Assembly (NCBI GenBank): GCA_020226215.1
Contig: CM035232.1
Coordinates: 63,063,220 to 63,127,219 of the forward strand
Direction: 5' to 3'
Length of the DNA: 64,000 nt
Origin: Sindora glabra
Lineage: Eukaryota; Streptophyta; Magnoliopsida; Fabales; Fabaceae
Shown here: piece after piece, positions 27,224 through 38,865 of the stretch
Position numbering within the stretch: the first letter of the stretch is position 1
Layout of the letters: each line of letters opens with the position of its first letter
Position numbers and translations under genes: made by a program
The notes under the pieces: model-generated
What the model was told of the DNA's origin: nothing
What the model saw: only the letters and a program-made list of their open reading frames with translations
Databases searched by the model: none

Positions 27224-28693
27224 TTAGCCTTGCCGTTAACCAGATTAACAAGGAAGGAACAACCGTTTGTGTGGACAAATAGATGTGAGCAAAGTTTTCA
27301 AGAGCTGAAAAACAGATTGACTTCTGCCCCAGTGTTAATAATTCCTGATTCTAATAAACTGTTTACAATTTATAGTGATGCCTCTAAAAAAGGGTTAGGA
27401 TGTGTGTTGATGCAGGAAGGAAAAGTAGTTGCTTACGCATCCAGACAGTTGAGACCTCATGAGGAGAATTATCCTACACATGATTTAAAATTAGCAGCTG
27501 TTGTATTTGCATTAAAGATTTGGAGGCATTATTTGTATGGTACACAGTTTGAGGTGTTTACAGATCACAAAAGCCTCAAATACCTTTTTGATCAGAAAGA
27601 GCTGAATATGAGACAAAGAAGATGGTTAGAATTTCTGAAGGATTATGATTTTACTCTAAAATACCATCCAGGAAAAGCAAATGTGGTGGCGGATGCACTT
27701 AGTAGAAAATCCATACACATGGCATCGATGATGGTGGAAGAGTATAAGTTGCTCGAGGGAATCAGGGATTTAAATCTGAATGTATCTAAAAAATCTGGAG
27801 TATTGATGGTTAGTGAAGTTATAATTGTTAGTAACCTGGAAGAGAGGATTAAAGAGGCTTTAGAAAAAGATGATCTGGCTAAAAGATGGATGGAACAATT
27901 GGGGGAAGAAGAAGCCAAAGATTTTAGTATGTCCGGAGATGGATTACTTAGATTTAAAAATAGAGTGTATATACCTGATGATGGTTTGAGGGGTGAAATT
28001 ATGGAAGAGGCCCACAAAAGTAAATATACTATTCATCCTGGAGTTGTTAAGATGTATCAAGATTTAAAGAAAAATTTTTGGTGGCCGGGAATGAAATCTG
28101 ATGTCACCCAATTTGTGTCTAAGTGTTTGATATGTCAAAGGGTCAAAATAGAACATCAAAGACCAGATGGATTATTGCATCCTTTGGATATTCCTGAATG
28201 GAAGTGGGATAGTATAGCTATGGATTTTATTGTAGGACTTCCAAGATCATCCGCTGGGAATGATAGTATTTGGGTGATTGTAGATAGACTTACAAAATCT
28301 GCTCATTTCTTGGCTATTAAGATTACGTATTCTTTGGATAAGTTAGCTAGAATTTATATTAATGAAATTGTTAGATTGCATGATGTACTTAATAGTATTG
28401 TATCTGATAGAGACCCTAGATTCACTTCCAGATTTTGGAGAGCTTTGCAGGAAGCAATGGGTACGAAGCTAAGGTTTAGTACTGCATATCACCCACAAAC
28501 AGATGGACAAACAGAAAGAACCATACAGACGTTGGAAGATATGTTAAGATCTTGTGTGCTAGAAATGAAAGGGAATTGGGACTCATACTTGCCATTAGCT
28601 GAGTTTGCTTATAATAATAGTTTTCATTCTAGCATACAGATGGCACCATATGAAGCTTTGTATGGTAGGAAGTGCAGATCTTTGTTATGTTGA
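27224..28693 (+). pseudogene. pol: RNase H and integrase part of element 1 pol
   Basis: Same frame. RNase H: YSDASKKGLG (first Asp), THDLKLAAVVFAL where gypsy RNases H normally have Glu at the Lys position, FTDHKSL (Asp) and NVVADALSR (Asp). So one of the four catalytic acids is Lys. Integrase: HHCC zinc-binding residues (H...H in the AHKSKYTIH segment; CLIC) and the catalytic triad D(60)D(35)E, seen as MDFIVGLP, SDRDPRF and HPQTDGQTE. The stretch ends in TGA at 28,691-28,693, where a Trp codon is usual in this position of related integrases (RKCRSP.CW), consistent with a G-to-A change. RNase H removes the RNA template and integrase inserts the cDNA. Confidence 0.93.
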
Positions 28694-29260
28694 GTAGAAT
28701 TGAGTGAAAGAACTATCTTGGGGCTAGAACTAGTGGATCAAACCACTCAGCAGATAAAACTCATCAAAGAAAGATTACTAGCAGCACAAAGTCGTCAAAA
28801 AAGTTATGCAGATAAGAGGAGACGACCCCTAGAATTTGAGGTGGATGATTATGTCTTTCTCAGAGTAACTCCAGTTACGGGTATAGGTAGATCACTCAGA
28901 GTTAAGAAACTTCATCCCAGGTATGTTAGTCCATTTGAGATCATTGAGAGAGTGGGACCATTAGCATACAGAATTTCCTTGCCTCCTGAATTGTTACAAT
29001 TGCATGATGTGTTTCATGTTTCTCAGTTGAAAAAGTATCATCCGGATCCCACCCATGTTATAAATTATGAAGGATTGAGAATACATGAAAACTTATCATT
29101 CACTTTAGAACCAGAAAGAATCTTGGATGTACAGGTGAAGCAATTAAGGAATAAAAGTATTCCTTTAGTGAAGATATTATGGAGAAATATGACAGAGGAG
29201 GAGGCAACCTGGGAAACTGAGGAAGATATGAGAAATCGCTGTCCGCATCTCTTTGCTTGA
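28694..29260 (+). pseudogene. pol: C-terminal integrase/chromodomain-like part of element 1 pol
   Basis: Continues the same frame after the TGA at 28,691. It has the GPY/F-type region (KLHPRYVSPFEIIERVGP) followed by LHDVFHVSQLKKY and then a C-terminal chromodomain-like segment with PERILDVQ, PLVKILWRN and EEATWETEEDMR. This tail is typical of Tekay/Del chromoviruses, where it is thought to steer integration toward particular chromatin. It ends naturally at TGA (29,258-29,260), 50 bp before the 3' LTR. The three parts plus gag total 1,509 codons, the usual length for this clade. Confidence 0.9.
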
Positions 29261-29292
29261 GGTATGTATCTCGAATTTTGAGGACAAAATTC

Positions 29293-29310
29293 TTTTAAGG
29301 GGGGTAGAAC
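29293..29310 (+). other. Polypurine tract of element 1
   Basis: TTTTAAGGGGGGTAGAAC immediately precedes the 3' LTR and follows the conserved GAGGACAAAATTC. This is the plus-strand primer site of gypsy elements. Confidence 0.92.
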
Positions 29311-31839
29311 TGTAATGTCCCGAATTTTCAATTCTATTATCTGAATCTTTAATTTCTGAGGCTGTAGAAACGAAGAGCATGATTGAATTAGCCTGGTGGG
29401 TGAATCTCAAGTTGAAAGGAGCTAAGTGCAAAGTAAACGAAATTTTGAAGGAAAACGGATAGTAGGGAAAGAATTAATTTCCCTAAATAGTATGAATGAT
29501 CAGAGGAGGTTGGAAAACCCTAAAAGGGGAAGTTGTCTAAGTCTGATAGTGTAAGGAATTTTAAACAGACAGAAACCCTATGGACTATTTTGCAAAGGTG
29601 TAGAATCGGGTGTGGTTAAAGTGAAAATAATCAAGAATTTGGGATCTAATATGAATAACCAAGAATTTGGGGTGCAATATGTGATTTTAATTAGTGTGAC
29701 CAATGGATTTATGACAAGTGTCATTATTAGAAAAATAATGGCAAGAATAGCCTTAATAATTAGTGCCAAAGGACTAAAATACCCTTGGGAATCTCAAAAA
29801 AGACCAAAATGCCCCTAGAGCTTCATAAAAACTCTCCTCTCTTCTCCACTTTTCTAAAAGCTGCAGAAAATCTCCATGAAAGCTCCAAAACGTGCAGGAG
29901 AGAGAGAGAAAGAGAGAGAAAGTTTCTTTTGAGTTTTTCACCCAAAAATACCAAGATTCAAGCTAAGGTGTAGAAGGGAAAATTGCTCCTCTCATCAAGC
30001 TCTATCTATTGGTGTCTCTAGATTGAAGAAAAGCCCAAGTTTGATCAAGTTTGGGGAGCTCCAAGTGAGGATTTTCAAGTTGCACTAAGAGGTAAAAATG
30101 TTCTCCTCTAAGAGCTCTTTAATGTACTCTTCTTAGTTTCTTGAAATCTTGAGGTTGGTGTTGTCAAGGGTGATTGAACATGGAGTTTAGGATGATTTGA
30201 ATATGTTTAATGGTGTTTTAGGTGTTGTTATGTTAATCTATGGCCTTGGTTTTGTGTAAAAACAGCAAGAAACATGATGAACACATTTGGGTTTTAGAGG
30301 TATAATGGTGCATGTGTAGAGTTGGCATGATATGTTTGGAACTTGGCTAAAATGATGAAGTTAGAATAATTTCTATGAAGCTTAAAGCCTTGAAAGATGA
30401 AACTTTGAATTGTGAAAGTGTTTATGTGCATTTTTCCTTTTGAGAAGCCAAAACTATGGATATGAAAAAGAAGGAAGGAAGGAGTTTTAGCTGTTTAATG
30501 TGTTTTCGGAGGATCAGCAAGGTACACGGGGTAGAACACGGCCCGTGTTGTACCCCGTGTTCCTCGTCGAAGCTGATCAGTGTGCTACACGGGGTGTAAC
30601 ACTCCCCGTGTTTACCTCAGGACTAAAGGGCAGTAAGGTACACGGGGTAGAACACGGCCCGTGTTCACCCCCGTGTTCTTTGTCGAGTAACCCAGTGAAG
30701 CCCCGAAGTGATCCAGTAAGAAACACGGCCCTGAACACGGGGTATGGGACCCCCGTGTTCTTTGTTAAGTAAACTTTTTGGCTTTAATTCTTCATGTTTT
30801 GCATGGCTTTACCCCTGGATCCTTTTCTAATGTTCATATGTGTCATTTCAAGGCTTGAAAACAAGGTATAAAGCATCTAAGTATGCATTTAATTAAGTGG
30901 AGAAAGTAAAGAATACATGAGGATTAGGGAAAGTGATGATGTTCTAATAAGAAACTATGATGTGTATTTGTATAGACTGAGGAGTGCCAACTTGGAAAGG
31001 TAAGAGGAAGTGTGAAGAAGTTTTTAAGTGAGAGCAAAGGGAACATCACTTTGGAAGCCTGTAAAAGGTAGCTAGCTTTATCCTTAAGCTTTGTTTTCTA
31101 TTTACATGATTTTATGAATTTTATGCCATTGTATGGAATGTGTATGAAATTGTTGTGCGCACAACCCGGGAAGACGGTGTGATACTGTGTTAGGCCTATG
31201 GCTCGAGTTCCCCGGGGATGACAAGTGTGCAGTACCTATGGCCCGATACCTCGGGAAGACAGCGTGATGCTGTATGTTAGGCCTTTGGCCCGAGTACCCC
31301 GGGAAGACAGCGTGATGCTGTATATAGGCCTAGGTACGATTATCTGTGATGGCTATCTAGATATTAATATGAGTCCTCGAATGGGCTTGATGATTGTTGT
31401 GTACAGTGTATGTTTCTTACAATGGTATGGTATTGAATAAGATGAAAATATTTAAATGATTTCGAAATGTATGATTTATTTGCTTAAGGATCTGGAATGG
31501 CTTGAAATGTCTTTATGGCAATAGCTAGCTACTGGGAAACTTTGTTTCTTATGTTTTTTCTGTTTTGTGACTAACCATTCCAGGTGATGCTTCCAAAGGC
31601 TCTCATGATAAAGGGCAATGATGTTTGAAGTTGTAAATAATTGTATAGTTGGTGATATTGTATATGATGGATGTATATTTTGTAAATTGAACTTTTGTAT
31701 AATTATATTACTCTTGTTCATGTTGTATGAAATACAAAAATTTGAGATATTCCGTATTAGCTTGAGGTAGATGGCGAATGAGTGCGTAATAATCATCTAG
31801 TAATTGAGGAATAAGGTGTTAATAAGTAAGGGAGTTACA
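29311..31839 (+). repeat. 3' LTR of element 1
   Basis: 2,529 bp, the same length as the 5' LTR. I find 13 differences, all transitions. It contains the same inverted-repeat array (30,522-30,771) and tandem array (31,164-31,336). It ends GGGAGTTACA at 31,839 and is followed by the right target duplication CATAT (31,840-31,844). Confidence 0.97.
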
Positions 31840-31844
31840 CATAT

Positions 31845-32686
31845 TCACAATTGACATAGTAATTGGCACTATCCGATCATCCTTGAGGTTGCTAAAAAAC
31901 CATTGGTTGTACATTAAAAATAATTTAAAATGCAAACTTAACCTCCTTTGATGGAGCTTAAATTAATGATAAGAAAATGGATGACTTGAATTGATGTAAA
32001 CTTAATCCAATATAACTAGATTCGATGTAACACTACAAGAAAAAAAATAAAAAAATAATGATAACTTGGGTGCTGTGTGGGAACATTATCGACATGGCAC
32101 TAATGATGAAAAATTATTGTGAACCATCTTCACCAAAATTTATTACAAAAATTATTTATAGTATATGAGTTTAATTAAACAACAATTACAAAAAATCATT
32201 TACTAAGCAATTTTTGAAAAGAACGACAAATTATCCTATCTTAATCTAATCCTAGCCACGTGTAACTATTATGTTGCCATAGATCACAAGTCATTACACA
32301 TGTTAGAGCTATAGCATAAAGTATAATAGTTAAAATGTATAATTTCCATGTCGTAGTGTTTTTTCTTCAAATTCCTGCAAGATTAATGAGCCTTCAGATT
32401 ATTGCAACATCTTTGTTTTAGCATGAAGCGACGCAGTGACAATCTAAATTAAGAAGAAGATGAAAATGGTTGGTAATAAATTAAAGAGATAAAGAAATTA
32501 GATGATGGAAGTTGATAGAAGGTAAGGGAATGGTGATGTGAAAGCTAGTAAAAAATTGAAGAGAGGTGAAGAAACTGAATGATAGAAGCCAATAGAAGTT
32601 AATGGAATTATGATGAGGAGGTCAGATTGAAGGAATTAAAGAGAAACTGCAAGGTTTATTTAGAAGATTTGAAAAAGAAGACAGGA
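31845..32686. other. Unassigned DNA with a CACTA-like terminal motif
   Basis: No coding region is recognisable. CACTACAAGAAAAA at 32,031-32,044 matches the start of many plant CACTA (En/Spm) terminal inverted repeats. The best partner, TCGTAGTG ending at 32,358, pairs over only about six bases and the 3-bp flanks (TAA, TTT) do not match, so a complete element is not shown. The rest is probably degenerate 5' sequence of the copia element that follows, or older flank. Confidence 0.35.
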
Positions 32687-34981
32687 AGTGAGACTTTCAC
32701 CTTAGGTATCTATGTTATAAAAATTAATATTTCTACTTCTATATCATGGGTATTAGATATTAGATGTGATTCTCACTTTTGTACCAATGTACAGGAACTC
32801 TAAAGGAGTAGGACTCTAGCTAAAGGTGAAATGGACCTATAAGTTGGCAATAGAGCAAAAGTTGCTACCCTAGTTATCGGAACATATCATCTATCCTTGC
32901 CTTCTGGCTTAATGATTGAATTAGAGGATTGTTATTTTGTTCTTGCTATTAATAGGAATATTATTTCTATTTGTTGTTTGAACAAGAAAAGTTTTTCATT
33001 TTTAATAAAAGACAAAGGTTGTTTAGTTTATTTAAATGAAATGTTTTATTATAGTGCACAAATATTCAATGGACTCTATATTTTTTATCTTGAAATACCT
33101 ATCTATAACATAAATATTAAGTAATTTAAATTAAATGATTTAAATCTAACCTATCTTTAGCATTATCATTTAGGTCATATAAATGAGAAGTGCATATCCA
33201 ACCTCCATAAATATAGACTCTTGGAATCATTTGATTTTGAATCATATGAGATATATGAATCTTGTTTATTAGGCAAGATGACAAAGGCTCCATTCACTAG
33301 ACACAATGAAAGGGCCAATGCTCCATTCACTAGACACAATGAAAGGGCCAATGGTCTATTGGGTCTCATACATAGTGATATATATGAGCCTATTAGTTTA
33401 TCTGCTAGGAGAGGTTTCCAATACTTCATTACATTTATTAATGATTTCTATAGATATGGATATGTGTATCTTATGAAATACAAATTAGAATCCTTTGAAA
33501 AGTTCAAAGAATTCAAGAATGAAGTATAAAACCAATTGGGCAAAAGTATTAAAATACTTATATCAAATTGAGGTGGAGAATACTTAAGCCAAGAATTTGA
33601 TAACTATCTAAAGTAGCATGGTATAATATCATAACTCACTCCGCTTTGAATGCCACAGTGGAATGGTGTTTTAGAAAGGAGAAATTGTACCTTATTAGAT
33701 ATGATGTGATCTATAATGAGTTATGCAAATCTTCCAAATTCCTTTTAGGGGCATTCTCTAAAGATAGCTACTTTTACACTTAATTGTGTTCCCTCTAAAA
33801 TGGTTCAAAACACTTTATATGAGATACAGATTGGAAAATATCCTAGCTTGTCTTTTATGAAGATTTAGGGTTACGAGGGTTGTGTAAAATGTTAAGTCTT
33901 TAATAAGCTTGGACCCAAATTGAATAAGTGTTACTTTGTAGGGTATCCTAAGGAAACTAAGGGATGCTATTTCTATAATCCTTCTGACAGCAAAGTGTTA
34001 CTCGTATGAACTGATATTTTTCTTGAAAGAGAATTTATCTTGAAGAAAAATAATAGGAGGAAAGTAGAAATTAAAGAAGTTTGAAACTTACAAAGTAATA
34101 CGGAATCAATAATAGAGCTTGAATAAAGACTACAAGAAGTTATGGCTTAGAAAGTAGGCCAAATTCTAAGAAGTAGCTTGAGGCTATGAGATTCGAAATG
34201 GATTCCATGTATGTTAATTAAGTATAGACTTTGGTTAACCTATATAAAGGGATAAAACCCATTGGGTGCAAGTGAGTTTTTTTAAAAAAATCGACATGGA
34301 TGGTATTGTGCAAACCTTTAAAAGGTAATTGGTCACAAAAGGTTGTAGGCAAGTTCATAGTATAGACTATGATGAGACCTATTCTACAGTTGCCATGCTT
34401 ATATCTATTTGGATCTTACTTGCTATTACATCATTTTATGATTATGAAATATGGCAAATGGATATCAAAACTTCTTTTCTTAATGGAAAGCTTCTCAAGG
34501 ACGTGTATATTACATAGCTTGAGGGTTTTGTCATTCCTGAAAATGCTAGAAAGGTATGTAAGCTACATCAATCCATTTATGGATTAAAGCAAGCTTCATA
34601 TTGTTGGAATCTTTATTTTAATAAGGCAATTAAAGATTTTAGTTTCATAAAAAATAAAGCTAAATATTGTGTTTACAAAAAGGTTAGTGGGAGCACAATT
34701 ATTTTTCTTATATTATATGTGGATGACATACTACTCATCAGAAATGATATCCTTACATTATAGATTATAAAGACTTGGTTAGGGAATTGTTTCTTGATAA
34801 AAAAAACTTAGGTGAAGGTGCCTATGTATTGGGTTTTGGGATCTATAGAGATAGATCAAGAAAATTACTTGACTTGAGTCAGAGTACATATATAGATAAA
34901 ATGTTAATACATTTTAACATGAAAGAATCTAAAAAAAGATTTTTGCCTCTGTCACATGGTATAAATTTATCCAAAACTTAG
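32687..34981 (+). pseudogene. pol: Ty1/copia pol remnant, first part (protease-integrase-RT)
   Basis: Plus-strand conceptual translation, with many stops and several shifts, follows the copia pol order. The sequence near 32,745 resembles the protease WVLDTGC.SH site and now reads WVLDI.CDSH. It is followed by a GAG-pre-integrase region (32,897-33,200; LPSGLMIELEDCYFV, NRNIISICCLNK), an integrase core (33,290-33,900; LLGLIHSDI, QYFITFINDFYRYGYVYL, GGEYLSQEFDN, PQWNGVLERRNCTLLDM) and RVT_2-type RT (34,329-34,981; VDYDETYS-like, WQMDIKTSFLNGKL, LYVDDILL at about 34,710). The homology stops at 34,981, where the Athila-like element is inserted, and resumes at 49,060. A 33-bp exact tandem duplication lies at 33,287-33,352. 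The 5' LTR and gag are not seen. Non-functional. Confidence 0.88.
34977..34981. other. Left target duplication of the Athila-like element
   Basis: CTTAG at 34,977-34,981 pairs with TTTAG at 49,055-49,059 (one transition). Joining the copia sequence across the insertion keeps its RT reading frame. Confidence 0.8.
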
Positions 34982-36623
34982 TGATAAGAAAAATATTTAC
35001 TACTTTATTTTCCTTTATTTCATGTCTCTTAGGTGCTATATTTGCTTAATTTCATTAATTAGGCCTTGTTTTATAATTTTGGATTGATTTTATAATATTA
35101 TGAATTTATTCGATGAATATTGTATTTTAACACTATTTTAATTTTTCAGCTATATCTTAGGATTTGTATGTTAGATTGAGGCAAATTTTATATTGTTGGA
35201 AAGCTTAAAGAGAGAACTACAATTTTTATATTTTAGTCCAGGGCCAGTTTAGGCATTCTGGAGGTCATATGTGGCTAAAAAGTTAAAGTTGTGTCTCTAT
35301 CCTAATTGAGCTTGCCTCGATTTTTAAGCCATAACTAGAGTTACAAAAGTCAAATTAACTTAAAGCTAATGGCTAAATTCTCACAAGACATAGGCCTACA
35401 ACTTTGATGTTTATGAATTTTCCAAATTACATTGATCTCATAGTAAAAAACTAGTTAGAAATTAGACCTATAGGAATTCATTGATGCAACTATTGGATTT
35501 ACTTGACTTGTAAAAAAATAGGTTTAGGATTCTAAAAATTAGGAAAACCTTATTATTATAATCCTAAAAGTTATACAATCCAAGTGAAATAGAGTTTTAG
35601 CTTAATTAGGGAAAATAAATAGAGAGAACCCTTCATACTTTAGAATTATTCCGACACATTCAGCAGTAGATAGTTTTCTTCTTCTTATTCTCTCTTTTAC
35701 TCTTCAATGGAAGCTTAAATTTATAGTTGATTCAAGGAGTTTAAGGGTCTCTTCATCTTTATTATGAGATTACGAATTGTAATGATGACTTTTCTTAATT
35801 AATTTTCCTCTTTCCTTATTTACTTTTGTTGAATTCTTGAGATTATATATGTTGAATGTTAATTTGGTATAATTGGTGTTTATCGTTGTGGTTTTTGATT
35901 TCTTTAATATTTTGATGTTGAATTATGGTTATAAATCACATCTTCACACATAGAGGCAGAGGGTTAAGGATTTAATTTAGAGGTTTCTAAATTGATTTCT
36001 TAAGTCAATTGAATTCTATCATTAAATATATTTTGATCTAGTATAGGGATTATAAAGGTTGCTTAATCAGCTAAGCTTAATTGATCAAATATTAAGCGGT
36101 CTTCTAGCATAGGATTCACGGGTTATTGCAATATTTTCAGGTAATCCAAGGTTGAAGAATTAATTAGAAAAGTTAAATCTTTAATTGATCAATGATTAAT
36201 CCAAACTAAAGCTTTCAATTCCTTGATTGACTGTTTTATTCCATTGAATTTCTTTCTATTTTGTTTCTATTTTACTTTTGTTTTATATTTGTTTAGCTAT
36301 TGCTATTGTTTTAATTTCATGCAAATAAATCCCTTAATTTTGCATTTTGTGTATTGCATAATTTTCATATAGCATACAACATATTGCATCCATACTGTTA
36401 CAACATTCTATTCTAGTGCATTTGCATTTTATTTTGCATCCTAGTTTCTTGTGTTTTTATTGCATAATAAATTAGATAATTGTGTGAGTATTGTTAGGAA
36501 TTCATTTTGAAAAGATAATATCAAGAGATTATTAAGGGTACAACTTGGTTGTGCCATTTTTCTACATTGTTTCTTCAGTAACTAGTTTTTAACTAATTTT
36601 GGTACATTGTGACGTATATATCA
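34982..36623 (+). repeat. 5' LTR of the Athila-like element
   Basis: Starts TGATAAGAAAAATATTTA and ends GTATATATCA. It aligns throughout with 47,430-49,054. Open frames inside are incidental. Confidence 0.9.
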
Positions 36624-36629
36624 AAATTT

Positions 36630-36652
36630 TGGTGTTATTGCCAGGGATCCTC
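36630..36652 (+). other. Degenerate primer binding site (tRNA-Asp type)
   Basis: TGGTGTTATTGCCAGGGATC, a few bases after the LTR. It matches the TGGCGCCGTTGCCGGGGATC site typical of Athila/Tat-type elements except for five transitions (C to T or G to A), as expected from decay of methylated cytosines. Confidence 0.75.
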
Positions 36653-36939
36653 TTAAATTTATCTTTTCCCATATTTTTAGTAGTATATTACATAATTATT
36701 CAAGCATTTCAATTAGTAATTGCATTTGTTAATTATGTTTATTGCATTTTGTGGTAACTATAATTTTTTGCATTTTCTTGGATTCCATTGCATTCTTTAT
36801 TTTTTTATACCTCCACTTCAATTTATCAAATTTTATCATATTATACATCATTCAACATTAAAACAGAGGTTTTTGGCTCAAGAAAATAGTTTTCAAACAT
36901 TTTTTAGCTTACCCTTTAAGAACCATACTGGGTCTCACT
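36653..36939 (+). other. Athila-like element leader
   Basis: Non-coding leader between primer site and gag. It ends at the target site of the second Tekay-family insertion and resumes at 42,642. Confidence 0.6.
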
Positions 36940-36944
36940 AACTT
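36940..36944. other. Left target duplication of Tekay-family insertion 2
   Basis: AACTT at 36,940-36,944, repeated exactly at 42,642-42,646 directly after the terminal TTACA. Confidence 0.9.
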
Positions 36945-38138
36945 TGTAACATCCCGAATTTTCAATTCTATTAGTTGAATCTTTAAATTCTGAGGCTGTA
37001 GAAACAAAGAGCACGTTTGAATTAGCTTAGTGGGTGAATCTTAAGTTAAAAGGAATTAAGTGTAAAGGTAATCGAAATTCTGAAGGAAAAAGGGGAGTAG
37101 GGAAAAGAATTTATTTTCCTAAGCAGTATAAATGATCAGAGGAGGTTAGAAAACCCAAAAAGGGGAAGTGGTCTAAGTCTGACAATGTAAGGAATTTGAA
37201 ACAGACAGAAATCCTATGGACTAAATTGTAAGAGTGCAGAATCGGGTGTGGTTAAAGTGTAAATAATTAAGGATTTGGGATTTAATGTGAATAACTAAGA
37301 TTTTGGGGTGCAATATGTGATTTTTATTAGTGTGACCAATAGATTTATGACAAGTGTCATTGTTAGAAAAATAATGGCAAGAATAGCCTTACTTTTGGTG
37401 AAAAAGGACTAAAATACCCTTGAAAATCTCAAAAATGACCAAAATGCCCTTAGAAGCTTCTTGAAAAGTCTTCTTTCTTCTCCATTTCTCCAAAAGCTGC
37501 AGCAACTCCATGAAAGAAACTCCAAAACGTGCAGGAGAGAGAGAGAAAGAGAGAGAAAGTTTCTTTTGAGTTTTTCACCCAAAAATAGTGAGTTTTAAGC
37601 TTAGTGGTAGAAGGGAAAGTTGCTCCTCTCATCAAGTTCTATCTATTGGTGTCTCTAGATTGAAGAAAAGCTCAAGTTTGGTTAAGTTTGGGAAGCTCCA
37701 AGTGAGGATTTTCAAGTTGTAGCAAGAGGTAAAGTTGTTCTCCTCTAAAAGCTCTTTATTGTGCTCTTCTTAGTTTCTTGAGATTTTGATGTTGAAGTGG
37801 TCAAAGGTAGTTGATCATGGAGTTTAGGATGATTTGAACATGTCTAATGGTGTTTTAGATGTTGTTATGATGATTTATGGCTTTGGTTTGTTGTAAAAAT
37901 AGCAAGAAACCATGATGTACACACTTGGGTTTCAGAGGCATAATGGTGCATGTGTAGTATTGGCATGATTTGTTTGGAATTTAGTTAAAATGATAAAATT
38001 AGGATGATTCTTATAAGTTATGAAGCCTATGGAAGATGAATTTTGAGTTATGAAAGTGTGTATGGAACTTCCCTTTTGAGAAGCCAAGGGGAGAAGGAGG
38101 TTTAGCCATGTAAAATTGTGTTTTTGGAAGATCAGTAA

Positions 38139-38333
38139 TGTACACGGGGTAGAACACGGCCCATGTTGTACCCCATGTTCTGAACACGGGGTAGAACACG
38201 GCCCATGTTGAACCCCGTGTTCTTCTACGAAGGCTGATCAGTAATGTACATGGGGCAGAACACGGCCCATGTTGTACCCCATGTTCTGAACACGGGGTAG
38301 AACACGGCCCATGTTCACCCCCGTGTTCTTTGC
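38139..38333 (+). repeat. Nested inverted-repeat array in the insertion 2 LTR
   Basis: Four units based on TACACGGGGTAGAACACGG ... CCATGTTGTACCCC, each internally palindromic, in two pairs separated by GAAGGCTGATCAGTAATG. Element 1 has fewer, more diverged units at this place. Confidence 0.88.
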
Positions 38334-38686
38334 TGAGTTAACATTTTGGCTTTGATTCTTTAGGATTTGCATGGCTTTACCTTTGGATCCTTTTCTAATG
38401 TTCATATATGTCATTTTAAGGCTTGAAAGCAAAGTGTAGAGTATCTAAGTATGCATTTAATTAAGTGGGGAAAGTAAAGAATACATGAGGTTTAGAGAAA
38501 GTGATGATGTTCTAATAAGAAATTATGATGTGTATTTGTATAGACTAAAGAGTGACAACTTGCAAAGGTAAGAGGAAGTGTAAAGAAGTTATAAGTGAGG
38601 GCAAGGGAACATCACATTGGAAGCTTATAAAAGGTAGCTAGCTTTATCCTTAAGCTGTTTTCTATTACATGATTTTTTGTATTTTA

Positions 38687-38865
38687 TGAGATTGTTATGG
38701 AATGTGTATGAGATTGTTATGGAATGAGTATGAGATTGTTATGGAATGTGTATGAAATTATTATGGAATGTGTATGAGATTGTTATGGAATGTGTATGAA
38801 ATTATTATAGAATGTGTATGAGATTGTTATGGAATGTATATGGAATTGTTGTGTATGGAAGGTGT
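38687..38865 (+). repeat. 22-bp minisatellite in the insertion 2 LTR
   Basis: About eight copies of a 22-bp unit, TGAGATTGTTATGGAATGTG plus TA, with a few substitutions. Element 1 and the solo LTR at 61,314 have a single unit at the same LTR position, so this is a copy-specific expansion. Confidence 0.92.

Larger units (their letters stand above)
22085..31839 (+). mobile_element. Complete Ty3/gypsy retrotransposon, Tekay-like chromovirus (element 1)
   Basis: A 9,755-bp element with two 2,529-bp LTRs (22,085-24,613 and 29,311-31,839), a tRNA-Met-type primer binding site, one gag-pol reading frame (24,731-29,260), a polypurine tract and CATAT target duplications. Domain order gag, protease, RT, RNase H, integrase is Ty3/gypsy. 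The long LTRs and a chromodomain-like C-terminus place it nearest Tekay/Del. By eye the LTRs differ at 13 sites (about 0.5%), all transitions and with no indels, so insertion is recent. Three in-frame stops (25,901, 27,221, 28,691) make it coding-defective although structurally complete. Confidence 0.96.

Noticed and set aside
26275..28017. Several minus-strand open frames of 60-124 codons across pol
   Set aside because: Antisense shadows of the protease-RT-integrase frame; no independent domains.
32031..32358. Small CACTA-type MITE
   Set aside because: Only six terminal bases pair and the 3-bp flanks differ (TAA and TTT). The left motif alone is not enough to call an element.
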